Part shown: piece by piece, positions 26,406-35,396 of the stretch
Numbering within the stretch: the stretch's first letter is position 1
How the letters are laid out: every line of letters begins with the position of its first letter
DNA from: an uncultured Marinicella sp.
GTDB lineage: Bacteria; Pseudomonadota; Gammaproteobacteria; Xanthomonadales; Marinicellaceae
Direction: 5' to 3'
Length of the DNA stretch: 64,000 nt
NCBI GenBank assembly: GCA_947502925.1
Contig: CANNBS010000001.1
Coordinates: 806,001 to 870,000, forward strand
Position numbers and translations under genes: made by a program
Notes under the pieces: model-generated
Databases searched by the model: none
What the model saw: only the letters and a program-made list of their open reading frames with translations
What the model was told of the DNA's origin: nothing

Positions 26406-27200
26406 TCAATTTTTATTAAAATAATCAATTTTTCTCTCTATCTCACTGAGTAAAGAAGCATCCCATTGAATTTTTTCAGACCTTTTGTGCTCTTTTTTTC
26501 TGACAATTTTAAGTACTGCATCAAGAAAATCATCATCAGACTCTAATGATAGATAATTCAATAAATCTTTAAATACAGCTTTAGGTTCAGACATAAAGTC
26601 ACTATAATTAAGTTTAAAGAAATCGCCGCACCCTGATTTTTGAATTGACAAAGCAGTTTCAAGATTCTCAAAATACCTATTAACATGATTAATATTGATT
26701 TGTTCGCCCCAATAATGTGAAAAAGCAGCAATGTTGTCATACGGGTCCCTAACAACTTGTATAAATTTTAATTTAGCACCAAATAAACTATAAAGGCGCT
26801 CAAGTATTTCAGGGTTTTTCCTTATAATTCTGGTATTGCCACCACCTTTTTTGTCACCAATAATTTTAGGGTACTTGGTTAACCCTTGAAATCCAGTGTT
26901 TGTTTTATAGCTATATCCAGTATTCAGCCAAGCGTCACTTCTATCATTCTCATAACTGGTGGCCAGGATAACGGACATTAACTGGTGGGCACTGAGTTGA
27001 TGATCATCTAGAAGTTTTGCCACATTAAGCTCATTGGTGATGGCTGCATCTGGGTGAGAATCAAGAAGCGCTCCAATAAGACTGTGACCACTGTGAGCAT
27101 GCCCAAGAAAAACAGCAAACCCTTCCACCCTTTTTAGTTGATCGGAATTAACCTGTTTACACAGAGCTTTTATTTGTTCAGGTTTTAAAGTTATTGTCAT
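26406..27200 (-). CDS. Sulfotransferase-like protein
   Basis: 264 aa. The loop AVFLGHAHSGHSLIGALLDSHP is a variant PAPS-binding site in which the usual basic residue pair is replaced by His, and FIQVVRDPYDNIAAFSHYW is the 3'-phosphate motif. A DKKGGGNTRIIRKNPEILERL segment resembles the acceptor region of carbohydrate sulfotransferases. No signal or membrane helix. Transcribed alone, divergent from the glycosyltransferase gene at 27264 with 63 bp of very AT-rich DNA between. The third sulfotransferase-type gene of the island; activity is less certain because of the unusual loop. Confidence 0.7.
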   Translation of the reverse strand: MTITLKPEQIKALCKQVNSDQLKRVEGFAVFLGHAHSGHSLIGALLDSHPDAAITNELNVAKLLDDHQLSAHQLMSVILATSYENDRSDAWLNTGYSYKTNTGFQGLTKYPKIIGDKKGGGNTRIIRKNPEILERLYSLFGAKLKFIQVVRDPYDNIAAFSHYWGEQININHVNRYFENLETALSIQKSGCGDFFKLNYSDFMSEPKAVFKDLLNYLSLESDDDFLDAVLKIVRKKEHKRSEKIQWDASLLSEIERKIDYFNKN

Positions 27201-27263
27201 AATCAGGTTGGAATCAATATAAAATCAAAATATAATTTATATAATATTATTTATTTATAAGAA

Positions 27264-28184
27264 ATGAAAAGAACAGCTATTTTATTTTGTGTTGAAAACA
27301 ACATATTAGAGCAACAAGCAAAACTATTAACAACTTCTATTAGAAAATTTATTCCTGACGTTGATATATTTGCCTTTTCTCCTAGATTGGATTATCTACC
27401 AAGCCCAGCCACTGAAAACATTTTATCTGATTTAGATGTAGTTCACATAAAAGATAATATAAATACAAAATACCTATCATACCCTATAGCAAATAAAGTT
27501 TTGGCCACCGCTCATTTTGAGCAAAACTTCCCTATATATTCAACCGTTATTTTTGTTGATACAGACACTGTATTTTTAAATGATATTACATCTTTTCTAT
27601 CCTCAAATCAACCTAAGTTATATTTACGACCAGTTGATAATAAAGGGCCTGGAACAGAAGGAAGTGGAGATAATAATGATCATTTTTGGCAGAATGCTTT
27701 TAAATTATTAAATGTTAAAATTCCCAAACCTGAAATACAAACATCAGTTGGGCAGTCAATCATTAGAGGTTACTTTAATGCAGGACTAATATGGAAAAAT
27801 GAAATTCATGATTTTTATACTACTTGGCTGTCTGATTTTGAACGATTAATTAATTCGAACTTGAGGCCACTAAATTATCAATCAAGAACAGGCGATGATT
27901 TTCGATGTTTAGATCAGGTTGCATTGGCTATAACAACACAACGCTATGTGGAATATTTACATATACTACCAGAATCATACAATTACCCAATTCCCTTTCG
28001 ACCTCTCTTAGAGCCACGATTAAAGCTAGAAGACTTGGTACATGTTCATTACCATAAGTGGTTTCAACACCCTGACTTTATTGACCATGTTTGCGATGAA
28101 ACTGACCGAAACTCAAGTACTTATCAATGGTTGCAAAAACATCTTCCCATCTCACCAACAATTAGTAATGACTTTAAATGCTGA
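27264..28184 (+). CDS. GT-A fold glycosyltransferase-like protein
   Basis: 306 aa. The pattern is that of GT8/nucleotide-sugar transferases: an N-terminal FCVENNILEQQAKLLTTSIRKFIP, the metal motif TVIFVDTDTVFL (D99-T100-D101), a substrate loop YFNAGLIWKN and a late DQVALAIT followed by VHYHKWFQHP, where the second His could bind metal. Cytoplasmic. Acceptor unknown; probably a sugar of the island's glycan. Ribosome site AAGAA close to the ATG. Followed after 80 bp by the second acyltransferase. Confidence 0.72.
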   Translation: MKRTAILFCVENNILEQQAKLLTTSIRKFIPDVDIFAFSPRLDYLPSPATENILSDLDVVHIKDNINTKYLSYPIANKVLATAHFEQNFPIYSTVIFVDTDTVFLNDITSFLSSNQPKLYLRPVDNKGPGTEGSGDNNDHFWQNAFKLLNVKIPKPEIQTSVGQSIIRGYFNAGLIWKNEIHDFYTTWLSDFERLINSNLRPLNYQSRTGDDFRCLDQVALAITTQRYVEYLHILPESYNYPIPFRPLLEPRLKLEDLVHVHYHKWFQHPDFIDHVCDETDRNSSTYQWLQKHLPISPTISNDFKC

Positions 28185-28265
28185 TTTTGCTTCATTTTAA
28201 TATTTGAGAGCTATTAAAAAATCCTCTCATAACAGTTAACTTCATGAATAATAAGGAAGAACGCA

Positions 28266-29288
28266 ATGGAAATTAGAGTATTAAATACTATCAGAGGAAT
28301 AGCTGCTTTAATTGTGGTTGTAAGTCATTACAGCAACGAAACCAATTTGTATAATAAATTACTTGGAGAAGGCGCTGGCAAAATAGGTGTGATGATTTTT
28401 TTTCTACTTAGTGGATTTTTATTGTCTATTATTTATCTAAACCAATCAGCCGATTCTACAAATATAAAAAAGTACTTTGTTCATAGAGTTGCGAGGGTGG
28501 TGCCATTATACTATTTTGTTGTTGTAACTTCTTTCTTAATCTATAAATTAATTGGAAGTGGACCACATTACAATATCCTAAACCTTTCGTCTTTACTGAC
28601 ACATGTACTCTTTTTAGAGGGCTTTTCAGTATTATGGACTATTCCTGTTGAAATTCAATATTATGTGATATTCCCGGTCATTTGGGTAGTATTTAATTGC
28701 TCTCGATTGGCTGCTGTATTATTGATGGTTACTATTATATTAACAATTTTTTGGTTGACACCGAAATTTGGTTTTAACTTTTTGGGTAATCACATCAATT
28801 TCAATATTTTCATATCCCTTCCTTTTTTTATTATTGGCATGATTTTTGGCGCTTACTCAGACAATTTAAACAAGTTACCAAAAAGTAGTTGGTTTGGTCT
28901 TGGTGTATGTTTAATATTTTTAATCTATCCAAATATTCATCAAAATTTGTTCGACAGATCCATTGGATTATGGTATTCATTCACAACGCTTTTTGCTGTT
29001 TCTTTGTTTTTCATAACATGGGTCTATATGGTACCTAAAGAGAATATTTTATTTTCAAATAAATTGGGTGACTTTTTAGGCAAAATTTCTTATTCATTAT
29101 ATTTGTTGCACTTACCGATATTGTATATATTTTTAAATTATTTCGATGATATTTACCCACATCACCTACGATTTCCAGCTTATATAATTCTTGTTCTTTT
29201 GATATCAACTATTTCATTTTATTGGATTGAAAACCCATCGAAAAAAATAATCAGAAATATATTTAATAATTATGGTGCTGGTAGTTAA
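28266..29288 (+). CDS. Acyltransferase family 3 membrane protein
   Basis: 340 aa, about ten membrane helices. It has the complete family signature: RVLNTIRGIAALIVVVSHY (R9, H20), FFLLSGFLLS, and YFVHRVARVVPLYYFVV. Members move an acetyl or other acyl group onto a sugar in LPS O-antigen or exopolysaccharide. A ribosome site AAGGAAGA precedes the ATG. Probably co-transcribed with the GT-A gene at 27264. It is the last intact gene before the IS982 remnant. Confidence 0.85.
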   Translation: MEIRVLNTIRGIAALIVVVSHYSNETNLYNKLLGEGAGKIGVMIFFLLSGFLLSIIYLNQSADSTNIKKYFVHRVARVVPLYYFVVVTSFLIYKLIGSGPHYNILNLSSLLTHVLFLEGFSVLWTIPVEIQYYVIFPVIWVVFNCSRLAAVLLMVTIILTIFWLTPKFGFNFLGNHINFNIFISLPFFIIGMIFGAYSDNLNKLPKSSWFGLGVCLIFLIYPNIHQNLFDRSIGLWYSFTTLFAVSLFFITWVYMVPKENILFSNKLGDFLGKISYSLYLLHLPILYIFLNYFDDIYPHHLRFPAYIILVLLISTISFYWIENPSKKIIRNIFNNYGAGS

Positions 29289-29496
29289 TCTAATAAGGAT
29301 AATATATTATTCCTAATTTAGGTTTTGACCGTTTTTAAGAAATGTAATTGATTAATCCCTTTCAATTTCTTTTTTATGAGTTCTTTTAACTTTGAGAGTC
29401 GGCCATCCAACATTTTATTGTTTACCTTAAGTGGCCCGTAATGCATTGTAAGCGCCAAGTCAGCCCCATTCTATCATTTAGGTAAAAGCTGATGCA

Positions 29497-29519
29497 CACT
29501 GTGTGTTTTTAACACAGTG
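29497..29519. repeat. Hairpin CACTGTGT/ACACAGTG
   Basis: A perfect 8-bp stem with a 7-base loop (GTTTTTA) in the degenerate stretch next to the IS982 remnant. It has no T tract behind the stem. Possibly part of a decayed element end; no gene lies in 29289-29530. Confidence 0.35.
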
Positions 29520-29539
29520 ATTTACATGAGCAAAACTTA

Positions 29540-30162
29540 CCGAAGCAAAGAACAATGGATTGCGCTTACTGTACATCGTGACTCAAATAACCCTTATCAC
29601 CATTTAGTTAGTAATCAATCATTAAATCTTTAAGATTATTCAAATAGTTAATCCAATGTCACTATGCAGGGGTTAAATCAAAATGTTTAAAGGCGCCTGC
29701 TGAAGAACAAACTGAATGTAACTTACAACTATAAAAGAGCATTTGCTGTGAGACGCAATAACTGTGATTAGGAGATGTTTTGATATCTTTACTACAAATA
29801 GTTGATTTGATTGAGCCACTCATTTTGCAAACCTTAAGAGGCATAGAATCGATGATAAAGTGGTTTTATCCCTGGATCATTTGTTCTGCCATTTGTTCTC
29901 TAATTGATTCAATATAAAAGAATAATCGTTACTTTTTACGGTGATAAACTGACCGCTCAATGCACTGGCTTAATCGTTTTAGTAACCGCCTAAACAGCTC
30001 ACTTATGGAATCAATATTTAGAAATTCCGCAGTAAATATTAGTGTAATTACCTCAACATCTGATAATTTTGGAATCCTGATCTGGTTCAGAAAATTAGAT
30101 TCTGGATTTAGTTGCTGTAATACAGATAGAATTTTGATATAACTGGACTCTAAGTTACTCAT
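29540..30162 (-). pseudogene. Decayed IS982-family transposase
   Basis: The first 77 codons (from 30162) read MSNLESSYIKILSVLQQ, KLSDVEVITLIFTAEFL and a RSVYHRKK end, as in IS982 transposases. After frameshifts, MPLKVCKMSGS and PNHSYCVSQQMLFYSCKLHSVCSSAGAFKHFDLTPA follow (29844-29662), then a weaker INYLNN..GDKGYLSH near 29580. All family landmarks occur in order but in different frames with stops, so the element is dead. The end inverted repeats were not recognised. This remnant accounts for most of the gene-free 29289-30272 stretch. Confidence 0.8.
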
Positions 30163-30272
30163 AGTGTTGGTAATTTTCTAGCTTTGAGACTTATGAATAT
30201 ACCGCATTTTGATATGAGTAACTTCTTGTTTATAACTATTTTCTAAATACACCACGGGTTATAAGTTATATT

Positions 30273-31157
30273 ATGAAAACTGACAAGCTCTATCCTAACG
30301 GTCTTTTTCCATTGCAAAGATTGCATCAGTCTAATTTACGGGCTGAAAATTTGAAATTAATACGCAGTCTCACTCAAACATCCTATCTTGGCAATAATAA
30401 TTGTGTTTGCAGAGTACTTGGTAACTATCTAGTTTTCATTAACACCTTAGATGAAAGACATGGTATTCAATTGCAGATGAATGGATATTGGGAAATAGGG
30501 GTGACTGAGTATATTGTACAAAATATTAATAAAGGGATGAAGGTATTAGATATCGGATCTAATTATGGTTATTTTTCACTTTTAATGGCTTCTCTCGTTG
30601 GAAAAAAAGGTAAAGTTTACGCCGTGGACGCTAATCCATATTTGTGTGAATTACTTAGCAAAAGTATTAAAGTAAATGGTTTTAAACAAAGAATAAACTT
30701 AATAAATAAAGCAATTTCAGATAAGCATTATGGCAAACAATTATTTGTTTTTAATAATGCTTCTCCAATGAACGGTTCATTAGCTGAAAATAAAACTGAA
30801 AATGCTATCAGAACTAAATTCAAAAACAATGTAAAAGTTGAAACCACTTCTTTAGATTCTCTGTTTAATAATTCAGATAGAATTGATTTTATAAAAATTG
30901 ACATTGAGGGTGCTGAACTCAAATTATGGAATGGCAGTCATGAAATCAGAAAAAACAATCCGAATATGATTATTCTTATGGAGTTTAATAGAGCGCGTTA
31001 TCAAAACCCTGAACTATTTATTAAGAATCTTTTTTTAGAAGGTTATAAAGTCACTAAGCTTGGTGAATCACAACAAAAAAATCTTCCAATGTCAGAAGTG
31101 GATTTATTGAAGTCAGACACCAGTAAGCATATGATGCTGGCTATAACGAAAGCGTAA
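30273..31157 (+). CDS. FkbM-family SAM methyltransferase
   Basis: 294 aa. Motif I KVLDIGSNYGYFSLLMASLVG, the acidic strand VYAVDANPYLCELL, and the FkbM signature DFIKIDIEGAELKLWNGS followed by IILMEFNR are all visible. FkbM enzymes O-methylate sugars or polyketides; in this setting a sugar of the surface glycan is likely. No signal peptide. It is the last island gene, ending 88 bp before polA. The upstream flank is the IS982 remnant, so its original promoter may be changed. Confidence 0.85.
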   Translation: MKTDKLYPNGLFPLQRLHQSNLRAENLKLIRSLTQTSYLGNNNCVCRVLGNYLVFINTLDERHGIQLQMNGYWEIGVTEYIVQNINKGMKVLDIGSNYGYFSLLMASLVGKKGKVYAVDANPYLCELLSKSIKVNGFKQRINLINKAISDKHYGKQLFVFNNASPMNGSLAENKTENAIRTKFKNNVKVETTSLDSLFNNSDRIDFIKIDIEGAELKLWNGSHEIRKNNPNMIILMEFNRARYQNPELFIKNLFLEGYKVTKLGESQQKNLPMSEVDLLKSDTSKHMMLAITKA

Positions 31158-31244
31158 TATTATTTAACACTGAACCCATATTTTTGGAACTGCGCATACT
31201 ATTTACCTATGCGTTACAATAAAGTTTTTTTATCCGATTTTTTC

Positions 31245-33914
31245 ATGACCAACAAAACCCTGTATCTTGTCGATGGCTCCAGTTATTTGTTTCGGGCTTT
31301 TTTTGTGCCGAATTTGCGGCGACTGACCAGTAAAGACGGTCATCCGACCGGGGTGATTTACGGGGTGAGTAATATGATTCAGCGGATGCTGGATGAGTAT
31401 AACCCTGATTATATGGCGGTGGTTTTTGATGCTAAGGGCAAGACCTTTCGGCATGATATGTATGCTGAGTATAAGGCCAACCGGCCGCCAATGCCGGATG
31501 AACTGCGGATGCAGTTAGAACCGACAAAAAATGTCATTAAAGCCATGGGTATTCCTCTGGTTGAGATTCCGCATGTGGAGGCGGATGATGTGATTGGCAC
31601 GCTGGCGAAAAAAGCGGAAGCCCGGGGGGTTGAGACTTTGGTGTCCACCAGTGATAAGGATTTGGCGCAACTGGTATCCAAGCATGTTACTTTGGTGAAT
31701 ACCATGAGCGATACTGTCCTGGATGAGGCCGGTGTGGCAGAGAAATTCGGAGTAAAGCCGTCGCAGATTATTGATTATCTGGCTTTAATCGGGGATTCTT
31801 CGGACAATATTCCGGGGGTGAATAAAGTCGGCCCGAAAACTGCGGTAAAATGGCTGGCGGAGTATGAAACGGTTGATAACATAATAGCTCACGCTGATGA
31901 TTTTAAGGGCAAGGTCGGTGAATACCTGCGAGAAGGTATTGATCAGCTTAAGCTATCCCGTGAATTGGTGGTGATTAAGCAGGATTGTGAGATTGATTAT
32001 CAGCCGGGTGATTTTGAGATTGGTGAGAAGGACGTTGAAGCCCTGAATGTCATTGGTCAGCAGTATGATATGAAACGATTTGCTGAGTTAACGGCGGATG
32101 GTGTTAAAAAAGAACCCAAAATTAAAACCGATTATCGCTGCATTGTTGATTTAGTCGATTTAAAGAAATACTTAGACACTGTGAAAAAATCCGGTCTGGT
32201 GGCGGTGGATTTAGAGACCACCTCGCTGCAGCCGATTGGGGCAGAGATTGTTGGTTTGTCGTTGTGTTGTGAAGATAACAAGGCTGTTTATGTGCCCATT
32301 GGTCATTCTGAAGATTCTCAGCAGCTGGATTTAACCGAGGTGATGGATAAGCTGTTCCCGGTTTTGAATGAAGTGAATGTTATTGGCCAGCATTTTAAAT
32401 ATGACTTAAATGTTTTGTCTAATTACGGTTGGTCGGTGGATTCGCTAAAGTACGACACCATGCTGGAATCTTATGTCCTGGATCCGGCGGCTAATCGGCA
32501 TGATATGGATACGTTGGCGGATATTCATCTTAATCGACAAACCACGAAATATGAGGATATTTGCGGTAAAGGCGCGAAGCAAATTCCTTTTGCTGATGTG
32601 CCCATTGAACAGGCCACCCATTACGCCGCCGAAGATGCTGATATCACCTGGCAGTTGCACCATAAACTCATGGCAGATTTAAAAGACTTACCGCAGTTCG
32701 CTGTTTTTCAGGATTTAGAAATGCCACTGGTATCGGTGCTGGCTTCCATGGAACAGACCGGTGTGTTGATTGATAAAGATGAACTGGATAAACAAAGCAG
32801 GGAACTGGGCGAGGCAATGGCGAAGCTGGAGCAGAAAGCCTTTGAGATCGCCGGGAAGGAATTTAATTTAGGCTCACCCAAACAATTACAGCAGATTTTA
32901 TTTGAAGAGCAGGGCATTCCGGTGAATAAGAAAACCCCGGGTGGCCAGCCTTCTACCGCCGAAGATGTTTTGCATGATTTAGCGGCCGATTATGAGCTGC
33001 CGGATATAATTTTAGAACACCGTTCTTTGAGTAAACTGAAAAGCACTTACACAGACAAACTACCGCTGGAGATTAATAAAAAAACCGGCCGGGTACACAC
33101 CTCGTATCACCAGGCTGTGACCAGTACCGGACGTCTGTCCTCATCTAATCCAAATCTGCAAAATATTCCAATTCGCACCGAAGAAGGTCGGAAAGTCCGT
33201 AAAGCCTTTATTGCCGAACCCGGCTGGCAGGTGATGGCGGCGGATTATTCACAAATTGAATTACGGATTATGGCGCATTTATCGCAGGATGAGAATCTCC
33301 TGAGAGCGTTCAAGGATGGCATTGATATCCACAGCCAAACCGCTTCGCAGGTATTTAATGTGACACTGGATGAGGTGGATGGTAGTCAGCGACGAGCGGC
33401 CAAAGCCATTAACTTTGGCCTGATGTACGGTATGAGCGCATTTGGTTTAAGTAAGCAGTTGCATGTCTCGCGTAAAGAGGCAGCCGGTTACATGGAACAG
33501 TATTTCAATCAATTTCCCAAAGTTGAAGCCTTTATCGAGGGCATTAAAGAACAGGCATCAGAGCAGGGTTTTTTGGACACACTTTTCGGTCGCCGATTGT
33601 ATTTTCCGGACATTAACAATCGTAACGCCCGGGTGCGTGCCGGTTCAGAACGTGCCGCCATTAATGCGCCCATGCAAGGCACTGCTGCTGACATCATTAA
33701 AAAAGCCATGTTAGCGGTTTATCAAGACATTAAATCTGCCGATGACATTAAACTGGTGATGCAGGTTCATGATGAACTGGTGTTTGAAATTAAACAAGAA
33801 TCGGCTGAAAAGTGGTCGAAAAAAATTAAAAGCATTATGGAAAATGTGGTGTCATTGGATGTACCACTGGAAGTTGAATATGGCATTGGGGGGAATTGGG
33901 ACGAGGCCCATTAA
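31245..33914 (+). CDS. polA: DNA polymerase I
   Basis: About 889 aa from ATG 31245 (MTNKTLYLVDGSSYLFRAFF, the conserved start); an in-frame ATG at 31209 would add 12 residues not typical of the family. The 5'-3' exonuclease has YKANRPPMPDELR and the DNA-binding SSDNIPGVNKVGPKTA. The proofreading exonuclease keeps its acidic residues (VDLETTSL, FKYDLNVL, AEDADITWQLH), so it should edit. The polymerase domain has DYSQIELRIMAHLS, KAINFGLMYGMS and VHDELVFEI. It fills gaps in repair and removes RNA primers. Conserved gene marking the right border of the AT-rich island. Confidence 0.97.
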   Translation: MTNKTLYLVDGSSYLFRAFFVPNLRRLTSKDGHPTGVIYGVSNMIQRMLDEYNPDYMAVVFDAKGKTFRHDMYAEYKANRPPMPDELRMQLEPTKNVIKAMGIPLVEIPHVEADDVIGTLAKKAEARGVETLVSTSDKDLAQLVSKHVTLVNTMSDTVLDEAGVAEKFGVKPSQIIDYLALIGDSSDNIPGVNKVGPKTAVKWLAEYETVDNIIAHADDFKGKVGEYLREGIDQLKLSRELVVIKQDCEIDYQPGDFEIGEKDVEALNVIGQQYDMKRFAELTADGVKKEPKIKTDYRCIVDLVDLKKYLDTVKKSGLVAVDLETTSLQPIGAEIVGLSLCCEDNKAVYVPIGHSEDSQQLDLTEVMDKLFPVLNEVNVIGQHFKYDLNVLSNYGWSVDSLKYDTMLESYVLDPAANRHDMDTLADIHLNRQTTKYEDICGKGAKQIPFADVPIEQATHYAAEDADITWQLHHKLMADLKDLPQFAVFQDLEMPLVSVLASMEQTGVLIDKDELDKQSRELGEAMAKLEQKAFEIAGKEFNLGSPKQLQQILFEEQGIPVNKKTPGGQPSTAEDVLHDLAADYELPDIILEHRSLSKLKSTYTDKLPLEINKKTGRVHTSYHQAVTSTGRLSSSNPNLQNIPIRTEEGRKVRKAFIAEPGWQVMAADYSQIELRIMAHLSQDENLLRAFKDGIDIHSQTASQVFNVTLDEVDGSQRRAAKAINFGLMYGMSAFGLSKQLHVSRKEAAGYMEQYFNQFPKVEAFIEGIKEQASEQGFLDTLFGRRLYFPDINNRNARVRAGSERAAINAPMQGTAADIIKKAMLAVYQDIKSADDIKLVMQVHDELVFEIKQESAEKWSKKIKSIMENVVSLDVPLEVEYGIGGNWDEAH

Positions 33915-33930
33915 GGGTTTGCTTTGCAGT

Positions 33931-34017
33931 CACTTCTTTTTTGCTTCGCAAAAAAACCGTAACTGCTCCGCAGGATTTAATGAGCTGCGCTGATAGACTC
34001 GCTGCGCTCGCCAAGGC
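33931..34017. repeat. Hairpin intergenic repeat, copy 1
   Basis: Begins with a foldback TTTTTTGC-TTC-GCAAAAAA, then CTGCTCCGCAGG, TTTAATGAG and GACTCGCTGCGCTCGCCAAGG. It is followed by an extra hairpin CGCACC-ATA-GGTGCG. It starts 17 bases after the polA stop and may end its transcript. Copies 2 and 3 follow at 34151 and 34411 in the same orientation. Confidence 0.7.
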
Positions 34018-34150
34018 GCACCATAGGTGCGATTTACCTCTTTAGTTTTTTAGAATTATGATAGTTTAACATTGCTATCAATAAGATGGGCTACAGTGGG
34101 TCTTGGCTTACATGGACGTAAGTCTGCCGCGTGAGCTTGGAGCGGAAGCG

Positions 34151-34236
34151 GCCTTTTCGCTGGGCGAAAAACCAACCCACTTTCGCAGGCTTTAATGAGG
34201 AGTCTGTTTGACTCGCTGCGCTCGCCAAGGGTCTCC
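34151..34236. repeat. Hairpin intergenic repeat, copy 2
   Basis: Same layout as copy 1 but the foldback is CTTTTCGC-TGG-GCGAAAA: both arms changed in a matching way, so pairing is kept. Then TTTCGCAGGCTTTAATGAGG and GACTCGCTGCGCTCGCCAAG as in the other copies. Preceded by GTCTGCCGCGTGAGC..GCGGAAGCGG, which has a counterpart before copy 3. Confidence 0.7.
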
Positions 34237-34410
34237 ATGCCGCCTATTAAATCGATTCTGTTTAAATCTCAGAATAAGTTTAATGTTATTCAGTTAGATG
34301 GGTTTTGCAGCCACTTGGCCTACATGGCATATATTATTCCCGACAATCTATGCATTCCTTACGTCCTTGTAAATCGATGTGGGTCTGCAGCGTTAGCATG
34401 ACGCGGTAGC

Positions 34411-34499
34411 TGCCTTTTTTGCTTCGCAAAAAAAACGTAACTGCTCCGCAGGCTTTTATGAGGAGCCCTGTTTGACTCGCTTTGCTCGCCAAAGGTCTC
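34411..34499. repeat. Hairpin intergenic repeat, copy 3
   Basis: Foldback TTTTTTGC-TTC-GCAAAAAA as in copy 1, then CTGCTCCGCAGGCTTTTATGAGGAG and GACTCGCTTTGCTCGCCAAAGG. The upstream GTCTGCAGCGTTAGCATGACGCGGTAGCTGCC corresponds to the part before copy 2, so the full unit is nearer 150 bp. No gene is supported anywhere in 33915-34719. Confidence 0.7.
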
Positions 34500-34719
34500 A
34501 ATTTCGCAGTAAGTCGATGTAGCTGAATTAATCATCCCTTTTGAAGTTTTTTGCCGGGAAGATGATTTGCTTTAATGGCCATTACTGTTCAAACCAAATT
34601 CAAACATAACCCCTTGCCGTCGCAGGACGACATCCAGCGTCTTGGAAAATAGCCTCAGTAAAGCGATTCATTAAAACTAAAGAAAAATCTAAAAGTAGTC
34701 GCTTTCGTCTCGACTTTAA

Positions 34720-35016
34720 TTAGCGACTTAACCTCTCCAGCCAATAATGAGGCCGTCGCCGTTGGTGTGCAACGGCAAGTATCCAGATTAGATTAGGTTC
34801 CAGTGAATAGAATATTGAATAAGGAAATCGATTGAGCACCACCCTCCGAAAAACCTCATTTTCGGGTACGCCAATTTTTGGATTTGCTTGTAAAAGTAAC
34901 TTTAAGCCATCAAATTCTGCTAAGAAACTTTCACCCAAGCCGTTTACACGAGACTCATAAAATACGGCCGCCTCAATCAGTTCAGCATCCGCCTCCGGAT
35001 GGAGTTCAATTTCCAC
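34720..35016 (-). CDS. ParE/RelE-family toxin
   Basis: 98 aa: HPEADAELIEAAVFYESRVNGLGESFLAEFDGLKLLLQANP is the N-terminal helix pair of ParE toxins, followed by NEVFRRVVLNRFPYSIFYSLE and the last strand LIWILAVAHQRRRPHYWLERL. Members act on gyrase or on ribosome-bound mRNA. The gene is downstream of its antitoxin and overlaps it by 11 bases. The pair is inserted between the repeats after polA and mtgA, a typical place for a stabilising or mobile module. Confidence 0.88.
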   Translation of the reverse strand: MEIELHPEADAELIEAAVFYESRVNGLGESFLAEFDGLKLLLQANPKIGVPENEVFRRVVLNRFPYSIFYSLEPNLIWILAVAHQRRRPHYWLERLSR

Positions 35017-35245
35017 TGTTCAGTTTAGATCGGGCCTTACGAAGAGTTTCGTCAATAGGAATACCTTTTACATGGCCAGAGCGAAGTTCTTTATGTCTGC
35101 GCTCAGCTTCTTGCAGCCACAGTGAATGAACTCGATCTTCCTGTTCGCCATCTATATCAGCAATAAGTGTGCGTAAAAGTCTATCACGATCAACATCTTC
35201 CAGCTTTCGAGCTGCAGCTTCGATTTCCTCTACTGTCAATGGCAT
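35006..35245 (-). CDS. Addiction-module antitoxin
   Basis: 79 aa of the short 'addiction module' antitoxin type: LTVEEIEAAARKLEDVDRDRLLRTLIADID, then SLWLQEAERRHKELRSGHVKGIPIDETLRKARSKL. The WxxEAxxRxxExxxGxxxxIPxxE block is a hallmark of the family. First gene of the operon, with strong ribosome site AAGGAG and a good promoter upstream. It should neutralise the toxin and repress the promoter with it. Confidence 0.85.
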   Translation of the reverse strand: MPLTVEEIEAAARKLEDVDRDRLLRTLIADIDGEQEDRVHSLWLQEAERRHKELRSGHVKGIPIDETLRKARSKLNSGN

Positions 35246-35280
35246 AAGTGTACTCCTTGTTTTGAATGAATATTGAATTT

Positions 35281-35308
35281 ATTTTATCACAATAATGTCT
35301 CTTGTAAA
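35281..35308 (-). promoter_or_regulatory. Sigma-70-type promoter of the second toxin-antitoxin operon
   Basis: On the minus strand TTTACA (-35, 35303-35308) and TAAAAT (-10, 35281-35286) are separated by 16 bases. The -10 box lies about 36 bases before the antitoxin ATG. Confidence 0.6.
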
Positions 35309-35396
35309 AAACGCATGAAGTCCCAAGAACTTATATTTAGTTTCCTGATTAATTCTTATCCATAACCCCAGACTGGAACACAAACACTAACATACA

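Noticed and set aside
34195..34401. Possible small gene between hairpin repeats
   Set aside because: The frame lies within repeat units, with no ribosome site and no recognisable protein.
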